Below are positions 1 to 5,486 of a stretch of 5,486 nucleotides of DNA, piece by piece. Position numbers and translations under genes: made by a program. Origin of the DNA: Blautia sp. (GTDB lineage Bacteria; Bacillota; Clostridia; Lachnospirales; Lachnospiraceae); contig JAUUSJ010000207.1 of the NCBI GenBank assembly GCA_030841965.1, positions 1-5,486 of the forward strand, read 5' to 3'. Position 1 is the first letter of the stretch, and every line of letters begins with the position of its first letter. The notes below the pieces were generated by a model, which made no database searches, was not told where the DNA came from, and saw only the letters and a program-made list of their open reading frames with translations.

Positions 1-70
1 CATCTTTCCTTCCCCTTTTCGGCATCCCCCTCCAACATCTTTCCTTCCCCTTTCAGCGTCCCCCTTCAAA
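1..70. repeat. Two-copy imperfect 35-base tandem repeat at the window edge
   Basis: Bases 1-35 and 36-70 are two adjacent copies of one unit. Both open with the same 15 bases (CATCTTTCCTTCCCC) and then share the pattern TTT-C-G-C-T-CCCCC-T, differing by about three substitutions and one single-base indel. The plus strand is pyrimidine-rich, so the minus strand reads as a GA-rich tract. On the minus strand each unit ends in GGGGAAGGAAAGATG, which resembles a ribosome binding site followed by ATG, and the last ATG lies at bases 3-1, so a further gene could begin at the edge. The unit is not a multiple of three bases, so it does not encode a simple peptide repeat. It lies just past the terminator of the L,D-transpeptidase gene. 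More copies may lie outside the window. Confidence 0.75.
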
Positions 71-72
71 AC

Positions 73-110
73 AAAAAAAAGAGACACCCCTATCTCTCTA
101 GGATGTCTCT
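73..110 (-). terminator. Intrinsic (Rho-independent) terminator of the L,D-transpeptidase gene
   Basis: Read on the minus strand, AGAGACATCC (110-101) pairs with the complementary arm ending at base 80. The seven outer pairs (80-86 with 104-110) are perfect. A C/A mismatch or small bulge follows, then further CC/GG pairs. A run of eight T residues (80-73 on the minus strand) follows the stem, which is the classical intrinsic terminator layout. It begins 10 bases beyond the stop codon at 121-123. The plus strand has no T-run after the stem, so it should act only on minus-strand transcription. Confidence 0.9.
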
Positions 111-120
111 CTCCCTTCTA

Positions 121-1542
121 TTAATAAACAAACACTGGCGTTCCCGCGTCAAAGTTCTGATAAATCTTCTTCGCATTAGAATAAGGTGTATTGACACAAC
201 CATGTGAACCGCCGCCTCTATAGATAGAACCACCATAACTACTTCTCCAGGAAGCATCATGAATACCCTCACCCTCTTCACCATTAAATGGCATCCAGAA
301 CGTAACTGGTGAAGCATATCCCTGACCTCTTAAAGTCGCTGGGCTCTGCTTATAGAGAATATAATAAGCACCCTTATTCGTCGCTCTTCCGCTTCTGACA
401 ACATCGCCCGTTACAACGTCAGTAGATACGATACATTTTCCATTCTTATAAGCCCACATATGCTGTTCACTAATGCTTACCTCAATATAAGTATCACAGT
501 TCGCATCCACAGATGTTCTCTCGCCCTTCTCTGCTCTAAGCAAATACTTAGGCTCCTTTGTCAAACTTCTGCCCTGCTCAATCAACTGCATCAATCTCTT
601 AGCTTCCTTCGTCTCACTAATCTTCCATCCATAAGAACCACCAGCTGGAACGGTAACCGTCTCACCGCTGTGAGATTTCAACTTCACACTTCTCTGGTAA
701 GTATCATACTCACCTGCAAGATCCTCAATATAATCCAGAACCTTATCATAATCCAAAGATACATTCATCTTCTTGTCAATCGTAATCCACTTATGAATTA
801 ACTTCTTATCAACAACTTCCTTCTCATCAGCAAACTTGTATGTAATCTTTGTACCTGCATACTTCTGTGCTGTTCTCAAAGCGTCTGTTGTCACTTGGTC
901 AGTAGAGCGAATGGTAGGAGCTTTATAAGAGCCGTCCTTGTCCATATCTACAACTGTCTCGTTCGTCTTAAAAGCCTTTAAAATATTCTCCTTTAAGCTA
1001 TCCTTATCTACCTCTGTACCTTCTACCTCTGGTGTAATCTGATACTTTCCGTCCTTATACTCGACCTTTGCGTTCTCATAGTCCTTATCGTTCTTCTTAT
1101 CCATACACTCCAAATTGTCGATGATACTGTCCAACTTCTCAGAATTATATGAAATATCTGCCTCAACCTTCGTGTCCTTTTTCTTAAAGCAATCGATAAA
1201 CCACAAAAATTCATTCTGGTCTCTCAATGCATAATAGACTTCATAATTATACTCCAGCCTTACATCGATATCTTCTGCCTTAATCTGCTCTGTCTTATTC
1301 TCTCGCTCTTTCAGCTCTAAGTCAAAGTCACTGATAGACGATGTCAATTCTGCCTTCACATCATTTGCATTCTTAAAATCTACCTTATGACCATTCAAAG
1401 TTGTCTGGTATTGAAAATGCCAGTGGAAAAACAATACTCCAGCCACATATACAACTAATAAAAATATTCCAATACCAATTAATACTTTCTTCCAAGTAGC
1501 CATAGGCTCTTTTGCACTATTTTTTACTTTATCCCTTGCCAT
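121..1542 (-). CDS. Membrane-anchored L,D-transpeptidase (YkuD domain) with PG_binding_4-type region
   Basis: This is probably a cell-wall cross-linking enzyme that acts outside the membrane, forming 3-3 links between peptidoglycan stem peptides through a cysteine nucleophile. From the chosen start it has 473 residues: a basic cytoplasmic tail (1-19), one membrane helix (about 20-39, IGIFLLVVYVAGVLFF), a long charged extracytoplasmic region (about 45-340) resembling PG_binding_4 domains, including a conserved-looking GWKI segment near 305, and a C-terminal YkuD domain (about 350-473). The active site is visible: His428, then SHGCVN at 446-451 with Cys449 as nucleophile, fitting the family pattern H-X17-[ST]HGC-x-N. 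There is no cleavable signal peptide; the topology is type II. An in-frame ATG 11 codons upstream (1575) has no Shine-Dalgarno, whereas the chosen ATG has AGAAAGGA seven bases upstream. In the family such enzymes give tolerance to most beta-lactams except carbapenems; that role is inferred here. A terminator follows directly. Confidence 0.93.
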   Translation of the reverse strand: MARDKVKNSAKEPMATWKKVLIGIGIFLLVVYVAGVLFFHWHFQYQTTLNGHKVDFKNANDVKAELTSSISDFDLELKERENKTEQIKAEDIDVRLEYNYEVYYALRDQNEFLWFIDCFKKKDTKVEADISYNSEKLDSIIDNLECMDKKNDKDYENAKVEYKDGKYQITPEVEGTEVDKDSLKENILKAFKTNETVVDMDKDGSYKAPTIRSTDQVTTDALRTAQKYAGTKITYKFADEKEVVDKKLIHKWITIDKKMNVSLDYDKVLDYIEDLAGEYDTYQRSVKLKSHSGETVTVPAGGSYGWKISETKEAKRLMQLIEQGRSLTKEPKYLLRAEKGERTSVDANCDTYIEVSISEQHMWAYKNGKCIVSTDVVTGDVVRSGRATNKGAYYILYKQSPATLRGQGYASPVTFWMPFNGEEGEGIHDASWRSSYGGSIYRGGGSHGCVNTPYSNAKKIYQNFDAGTPVFVY

Positions 1543-1557
1543 CTTCTTTTCCTTTCT
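1543..1557 (-). promoter_or_regulatory. Ribosome binding site that decides the L,D-transpeptidase start
   Basis: The minus strand reads AGAAAGGA at 1557-1550, then seven bases (1549-1543) before the ATG at 1542-1540. The longer in-frame start at 1575-1573 is preceded only by AT-rich sequence (ATAAGTTAAT) with no purine-rich Shine-Dalgarno. The shorter 473-residue form is therefore preferred. It also puts fewer residues ahead of the membrane anchor. Confidence 0.75.
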
Positions 1558-1688
1558 AAAAAATTTCCCTCTCATATTAACTTATTATTAAATAACTATT
1601 TATTCTCTTAATTGTTAATTACCATAGCCCCTTTCCCCTTTTTCTACTCCTAAATAAGTTTTCATCGTACCAATTCTTACTTTAACAC

Positions 1689-1743
1689 AAATCTTACTAA
1701 AGTGAAAGAGGAAATTAATAAAATTTAGATTATTGTAAGATTT
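1689..1743. repeat. 9-bp perfect inverted repeat (AAATCTTAC / GTAAGATTT)
   Basis: AAATCTTAC at 1689-1697 is exactly complementary to GTAAGATTT at 1735-1743, with 37 bases between. TCTTACT also occurs as a direct repeat at 1675-1681 and 1692-1698, 17 bases apart. A second pair, AGTGAAA (1701-1707) and TTTCACT (1752-1758), crosses the first. The T-run expected of a terminator is missing on both strands. It may be a regulator-binding region or a structured leader for the transpeptidase mRNA, but in AT-rich DNA such repeats can arise by chance. Confidence 0.45.
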
Positions 1744-1786
1744 AACTATCATTTCACTAGGAAATACGAACTATCTTGTCTCTTTC

Positions 1787-1798
1787 TGCAATATTGCA
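1787..1798. repeat. 12-bp perfect palindrome TGCAATATTGCA
   Basis: TGCAATATTGCA equals its own reverse complement. It starts 23 bases beyond the stop codon of the second ABC gene. With no loop it is a poor RNA hairpin and no T-run follows, so it is not a terminator. A two-fold symmetric site of this size fits a dimeric DNA-binding protein, but no regulator gene is visible in the window. Confidence 0.4.
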
Positions 1799-1820
1799 CT
1801 TTAATGCGATACTACACTAC

Positions 1821-3572
1821 TTATGCCTTTGCAAATTGACTATTATATAGCTTCGCATAAAATCCATTTTGCTTCAATAATGACTCATGATTTCCCTGTT
1901 CGATAATATTTCCATCTTTCATAACGAGAATCACATCCGCATTCTGAATCGTTGATAGGCGATGCGCCACAATAAAACTCGTTCTTCCCTGCATCATCTT
2001 GGCAAATGCATTCTGGATTCTAAGCTCTGTTCTCGTATCAATCGAAGAAGTCGCCTCATCCAAAATAAGCATCGGTGGAAGACAGAGCATAATTCTCGTA
2101 ATACATAGGAGCTGTTTTTGTCCCTGTGAGAGACTTCCTCCATCCTCTCCAATCACCGTATCATACCCCTGTGGCAACCTCTTTATAAAACTATGAGAAT
2201 GCGCCAGCTTTGCCGCCTCTATCATCTCTTCATCCGTCGCATCCGGCTTTGCCATCTTCAAATTCTCGCGAATTGTTCCATTTTTCAGCCAGGTCTCTTG
2301 CAATACCATTCCATAATTCTGTCTTAAACTCTTTCTCGTCACAGTTTTAATCTCATTTCCATCGACTAGAATTTCACCCTTATCCACATCATAAAAGCGC
2401 ATCAATAAGTTTATCAACGTCGTCTTGCCGCATCCCGTCGGACCGACAATCGCAATTCTGCTGCCCGGCTTCACAGATAAATTAAAGTCCTGAATTAATT
2501 TTTTATCTGCCGTATAAGAAAAATAGACATGCTCTAACTCAACACTTCCCTGTACATGACCAAGCTCCTTTGCATCATCTGCGTCCTTGACCTCTATCTC
2601 CTCATCCAATAATTCAAACACACGCCCCGCACAGACCAGCGCATTTTGTAACTCCGTCATAACACCTGAAATTTCATTAAATGGCTTCGTGTACTGGTTT
2701 GCATAACTTAAAAAACTAATCAATCCGCCGACTGTCATGCCGCCAGCAACCGCAGTGAGCGCTCCAGTAAGCCCGACACCCGCATACACGATACTATTTA
2801 CAAATCTCGTCGCCGGGTTTGTCATAGAAGAGAAGAAAATCGCGCGAAGAGAGTATTTTTCCAATCTCTCATTGACCTCATCAAACTTCTCCATATTCTT
2901 CTTCTCATGCGCAAATGCCTTGACAACCTTCAAATTTCCTATCATTTCATCGATAAAAGCAGTCTGCTCCGCTCTCGTCTCAGACTGAAGTCGAAACATG
3001 GAAGAAGTTCTCTCCGCAATAAACTTTGCCACAAATAAAGATAGCGGGGTGATAACGACAACGACGGCTGCGATAAGCGGATGAATACTCACCATAAAAA
3101 CGAGAGTTCCTAAAATCGTAATAACACCGGTAAAAAGCTGCGCAAATCCAAGAAGAAGACCGTCCGAAAACTGGTCCACATCCGTGATAATACGGCTGAC
3201 AGTCTCCCCGTAGGAATGTGAGTCAATATATCCAAGTGGTAATACCTGTATTTTGCGAAATGCCTCTTTTCGGATATCCTGCACAATATGATACGTAATC
3301 TTATTATTGCAAATATTCATCAACCACTGTGCCAATGCCGTAAATAACACGACAACCGCAATCTGAAATAAAATTCCTCTCACAATATCAAACTCCACTT
3401 TTCCCTTTGCAACGATATGGTCAACCGCCTGTCCCACCAATATCGGAACATAAAGTGTCAATGCAACCGTGATAGTTGCAAAAAGAATCGATAATACAAA
3501 GAAAATCTTATATTTTCCCATATAATCTAATACTCTTAGAAATGTTTTTTTATTTTGTTCTTTTTTGCTCAT
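1821..3572 (-). CDS. Heterodimeric ABC exporter subunit B: half-transporter with the intact ATPase core (TM288-like)
   Basis: This is a 583-residue half-transporter: a six-helix membrane domain (helices near 23-46, 66-88, 138-160, 163-185, 255-276 and 280-300) fused to a nucleotide-binding domain from about 343. The NBD shows an A-loop region (YFSY, 350-353), Walker A GPTGCGKT (377-384), Q-loop Gln425, signature LSQGQ (481-485), Walker B MLILDE (501-506) with catalytic Glu506, D-loop SSID (509-512) and switch His537 in AHRLSTI. Catalytic residues are complete, but the signature has Gln in place of the first Gly of LSGGQ. In TM287/288-type exporters this pattern marks the subunit that hydrolyses ATP while lending its altered signature to the degenerate site. 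It lies 11 bases after its partner gene and is probably translationally coupled to it. It likely exports a lipophilic drug, lipid or peptide from the cytoplasmic membrane; the substrate is not readable. The start is set by a strong AGGAGGTG. No terminator follows. Confidence 0.95.
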   Translation of the reverse strand: MSKKEQNKKTFLRVLDYMGKYKIFFVLSILFATITVALTLYVPILVGQAVDHIVAKGKVEFDIVRGILFQIAVVVLFTALAQWLMNICNNKITYHIVQDIRKEAFRKIQVLPLGYIDSHSYGETVSRIITDVDQFSDGLLLGFAQLFTGVITILGTLVFMVSIHPLIAAVVVVITPLSLFVAKFIAERTSSMFRLQSETRAEQTAFIDEMIGNLKVVKAFAHEKKNMEKFDEVNERLEKYSLRAIFFSSMTNPATRFVNSIVYAGVGLTGALTAVAGGMTVGGLISFLSYANQYTKPFNEISGVMTELQNALVCAGRVFELLDEEIEVKDADDAKELGHVQGSVELEHVYFSYTADKKLIQDFNLSVKPGSRIAIVGPTGCGKTTLINLLMRFYDVDKGEILVDGNEIKTVTRKSLRQNYGMVLQETWLKNGTIRENLKMAKPDATDEEMIEAAKLAHSHSFIKRLPQGYDTVIGEDGGSLSQGQKQLLCITRIMLCLPPMLILDEATSSIDTRTELRIQNAFAKMMQGRTSFIVAHRLSTIQNADVILVMKDGNIIEQGNHESLLKQNGFYAKLYNSQFAKA

Positions 3573-3577
3573 CTTCT

Positions 3578-3585
3578 CACCTCCT
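3578..3585 (-). promoter_or_regulatory. Strong Shine-Dalgarno overlapping the upstream stop codon
   Basis: AGGAGGTG (3585-3578 on the minus strand) lies five bases before the ATG at 3572-3570. The TAG stop of the first ABC gene (3586-3584) shares its last two bases with this site. Ribosomes ending the first subunit therefore finish on the second subunit's binding site, a layout that suits coupled, near-equal synthesis of the two halves. Confidence 0.9.
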
Positions 3586-5407
3586 ACTGTTCACTGCGAT
3601 ACTGAGACTCATAAATTTCTCGGTAAACCTCGCAAGATTTCAAAAGCTGCTCGTGCGTTCCAATTCCAACTGCCTTGCCGTCATCTAAAACAATAATCTT
3701 ATCCGCCTGCTGAATTGAGGCAGTACGCTGTGATACAATAAATACACAGCATTTTTCCTTTCTATTTTTAAGTGCACGTCTTAAGCTCGCATCTGTCGCA
3801 TAATCAAGAGCCGATGCGCTATCATCCAAAATCAAAATATCCGGCTTCTTCACAAGCGCTCTCGCAATCGTCAATCTCTGTCTTTGACCACCCGAGAAAT
3901 TCTTTCCAGCCTGTGCCACCTCAGCGTCCAGACCACCCTCTTTATTATCGACAACCTCTCTCGCCTGAGCAATCTCTAACGCCTCATATAGTTCCTCATC
4001 CGTGGCAGATTCCTTCCCCCAAAGAAGATTCTCACGTATCGTTCCCTGGAATAAGACAGCCTTCTGCATGACAATTCCAACCTTCTCTCGAAGCTGCTCG
4101 TCACACCAGTTGTCAATCTTCTCTCCATCAATATAAATCTCGCCACCTGTTCGATGATAAAACCTCGGAATCATATGCACAAGTGATGTCTTTCCCGAGC
4201 CAGTACCACCGATGATTCCAATCGTCTCTCCGTATTTCGCCGTAAAACTGATATCACTTAACGTCTCATCTCCAGCTCCCTTATACGTAAGACTCACATG
4301 CTCAAATGCGACAGAAATATCTTGATTTTCACTCTTTTCTTCTTTCGTATCTACTTCATTTCTCTCAATGATACTTCTACTTTCTCTGTTTTCTTGGCTC
4401 TGTCCTATACTTGCTGCCTCTTCTTTTCTATCTGTATTCTCCTCGCTCTCAATCTCGAAAATAGCCTGAATACGATTTCCACAGGAGACTGCCTTTGTCA
4501 CATTGATAATTAAATTTGCCAGCTTAATTAACTCTACCAAAATCTGAGACATATAATTATAAAGTGCGACAACCTGTCCCTGTGTCAAAATCCCGGCATC
4601 CACACGGATGGCACCGCCCCAGATTAACACGATGACAGCCCCGTTAATAATAATATACGTAATCGGATTCATAAGTGCGGAGATTTTCCCGACATATTTT
4701 TGCATTGTATTTAAATCTCTCGCCTTCTCATCAAACGCCTCTATCTCCGCCTCCTCTCTGCAAAATGCACGAATGACACGGATACCAGTCAGATTCTCCC
4801 TTGTGCTTCCAAGGACACGTTCAAGACATTGCTGTACTTTTTTGTACAGAGGAATGCTCGCAAGCATAACGCCAAATACGACAATCGCCAAAAGCGGAAT
4901 CGTAACTACAAAGATAAGCGCCTCCTTCACATCGATTGTAAATGCCATTATCATCGCACCAAAGACGATAAATGGGGAGCGCAAAAATAATCTCAGCACA
5001 AGATTCACACCAGACTGCACCTGGTTGATATCACTTGTCATCCTCGTAATCATAGAGGAAGTTCCAAGTCGGTCAATCTCCGAAAAGGATAAACTCTGAA
5101 TCTTATCAAATAATGCATGTTTTATCTGCGCGGCAAATCCAACTGCCGCCTTCGCCGCAAAATACTGCGCCGTAATCGCCCAGATAAGTCCTATTACCGC
5201 AAGTAAAACTAAGATACCAGCTCTGCCGACAATAAATCCCGTATCTTCGTTTGCGATACCCTCATCGATAATCGCTGCCACGACAAGCGGTACAAATAGC
5301 TCGAATGTAGCCTCAAGCATTTTAAAAAGTGGAGCTAAAACGCATTCTTTTTTATAATCCCTTAGGTAAACCAATAATTTCTTCACTTTTGTCTTATTCC
5401 TCCTCAC
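3584..5407 (-). CDS. Heterodimeric ABC exporter subunit A: half-transporter with the degenerate ATPase core (TM287-like)
   Basis: This is a 607-residue half-transporter with a six-helix membrane domain (helices near 22-47, 62-85, 137-157, 163-184, 247-266 and 280-302) and an NBD from about 364. Motifs: Walker A GGTGSGKT (400-407), Q-loop Gln448, canonical signature FSGGQ (504-508), Walker B ILILDD (524-529) and the switch segment VSQR (558-561). The catalytic Glu is Asp529 and the switch His is Gln560, both known marks of the degenerate subunit in TM287/288, LmrCD and BmrCD. Its intact signature should complete the working ATP site of subunit B. A long charged linker (about 320-363), rich in Glu, Ser, Asn and Arg, joins the two domains and makes the protein longer than its 583-residue partner. 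The start is GTG at 5407, directly after an in-frame TGA. A GTG at 5386 would give a family-like MKKLLVYLRDYKKE start and is a real alternative. Substrate unknown. Confidence 0.94.
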   Translation of the reverse strand: MRRNKTKVKKLLVYLRDYKKECVLAPLFKMLEATFELFVPLVVAAIIDEGIANEDTGFIVGRAGILVLLAVIGLIWAITAQYFAAKAAVGFAAQIKHALFDKIQSLSFSEIDRLGTSSMITRMTSDINQVQSGVNLVLRLFLRSPFIVFGAMIMAFTIDVKEALIFVVTIPLLAIVVFGVMLASIPLYKKVQQCLERVLGSTRENLTGIRVIRAFCREEAEIEAFDEKARDLNTMQKYVGKISALMNPITYIIINGAVIVLIWGGAIRVDAGILTQGQVVALYNYMSQILVELIKLANLIINVTKAVSCGNRIQAIFEIESEENTDRKEEAASIGQSQENRESRSIIERNEVDTKEEKSENQDISVAFEHVSLTYKGAGDETLSDISFTAKYGETIGIIGGTGSGKTSLVHMIPRFYHRTGGEIYIDGEKIDNWCDEQLREKVGIVMQKAVLFQGTIRENLLWGKESATDEELYEALEIAQAREVVDNKEGGLDAEVAQAGKNFSGGQRQRLTIARALVKKPDILILDDSASALDYATDASLRRALKNRKEKCCVFIVSQRTASIQQADKIIVLDDGKAVGIGTHEQLLKSCEVYREIYESQYRSEQ

Positions 5408-5414
5408 TCACCTC
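5399..5414 (-). promoter_or_regulatory. Two competing Shine-Dalgarno motifs at the start of ABC subunit A
   Basis: On the minus strand GAGG (5414-5411) lies three bases before the GTG at 5407, which is unusually close. AGGAGG (5404-5399) lies inside the longer reading frame and 12 bases before a second in-frame GTG at 5386, which is rather far. Neither spacing is ideal, so the true start is open between 5407 (607 residues) and 5386 (600 residues). No ATG is available nearby. Confidence 0.5.
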
Positions 5415-5437
5415 GTTAAAATCAATGCTATGATGTT

Positions 5438-5461
5438 GGGGTCAAAAAGTCTTTTGACCCC
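5438..5461. repeat. Perfect 10-bp stem-loop in the leader of the ABC operon
   Basis: GGGGTCAAAA (5438-5447) and TTTTGACCCC (5452-5461) are exact inverted repeats around a four-base loop, AGTC. The structure lies about 24 bases upstream of the GAGG motif of the first ABC gene. No T-run follows the stem on either strand, so it is not a standard terminator, though Ts lie within the arm. It may be the end of the upstream transcription unit, an mRNA leader hairpin, or a copy of a dispersed intergenic repeat. Confidence 0.8.
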
Positions 5462-5486
5462 TTTGATACCAGATTGCTCCGCACAA

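Larger units (their letters stand above)
1543..1820. other. AT-rich intergenic region without a recognisable gene
   Basis: These 278 bases separate the end of the ABC transporter genes from the L,D-transpeptidase. I looked on the minus strand for a -35/-10 pair and found only weak candidates, for example TACAAT near 1736-1731 without a good -35 element. No T-run follows a stem to end the ABC transcript, so readthrough into the transpeptidase gene is possible. The region contains a palindrome at 1787-1798, inverted pairs between 1689 and 1758, and a purine-rich tract on the minus strand (AGAAAAAGGGGAAAGGGG, about 1645-1628) that resembles a ribosome binding site but serves no credible ORF. Confidence 0.7.

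Noticed and set aside
442..507. Possible disulfide between Cys349 and Cys370 in the YkuD domain
   Set aside because: The two cysteines fall on either side of a predicted beta hairpin and are too far from register to face each other; no structural support.
1615..1665. 16-codon minus-strand ORF (MKTYLGVEKGERGYGN) in the intergenic region
   Set aside because: No Shine-Dalgarno ahead of its ATG, very short, and nothing to show conservation.
1576..1820. Promoter or WalR-type (TGTWAH-N5-TGTWAH) site for the transpeptidase
   Set aside because: Only single half-sites such as TGTTAA occur, with no second half at the right spacing. The -10-like motifs lack a -35 element at 16-18 bases.
3772..4071. 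99-codon open frame on the plus strand opposite the NBD of ABC subunit A
   Set aside because: Antisense to the signature and Walker B region; rich in Pro, Ser, Gln and His as expected for a shadow of conserved coding sequence, with no recognisable domain.
4608..5099. 163-codon open frame on the plus strand, opposite ABC subunit A
   Set aside because: It lies wholly antisense to a well-supported transporter membrane domain, shows no family motif and has composition typical of a reverse-complement shadow frame.
5408..5485. Minus-strand frame open from the right edge to a TGA directly before the first ABC gene (ending in DPNIIALILTR)
   Set aside because: Only 25 codons are visible, they run through the perfect hairpin, and no family is recognisable. 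It may be the end of an upstream gene, but the window cannot support it.

Overview
The window carries three complete protein genes, all on the minus strand, in the order (by transcription, right to left) ABC half-transporter A, ABC half-transporter B, then a membrane-anchored L,D-transpeptidase. Moderately low GC, strong AGGAGG-type Shine-Dalgarno sites, the transporter family and the YkuD plus PG_binding_4 architecture all suggest a Gram-positive clostridial Firmicute. Lachnospiraceae or a close relative is my best guess, made from protein character alone, since the window holds no rRNA or other marker.

Right part (about 1821-5486): a short leader with a perfect 10-bp stem-loop (5438-5461) precedes two tightly linked genes, separated by 11 bases, with the second gene's Shine-Dalgarno overlapping the first gene's stop codon. 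They encode the two different halves of a heterodimeric type IV (ABCB-like) exporter. The first subunit has a degenerate ATPase core (Asp for the catalytic Glu, Gln for the switch His) but a normal FSGGQ signature. The second has an intact catalytic core but an altered LSQGQ signature. These complementary changes predict one working and one degenerate ATP site, as in TM287/288, LmrCD and BmrCD. The substrate cannot be read from the sequence.

Middle (1543-1820): 278 AT-rich bases with no credible gene and no convincing promoter or terminator. They hold a 12-bp perfect palindrome, a 9-bp inverted repeat and a second, crossing 7-bp pair.

Left part (1-1542): an L,D-transpeptidase with one N-terminal membrane anchor, a long extracytoplasmic PG-binding region and a C-terminal YkuD domain with the SHGCVN catalytic motif. 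It is closed by a clear intrinsic terminator (73-110). The last 70 bases hold two copies of an imperfect 35-base tandem repeat that runs up to the window edge.

The transporter and the transpeptidase both act at the cell envelope, but nothing here proves a joint function. The window looks like ordinary chromosomal envelope and export genes. I see no mobile element, CRISPR, RNA gene or convincing new system. The points most worth a second look are the edge repeat, the leader stem-loop, the long charged linker in the first ABC subunit, and the structured intergenic region.
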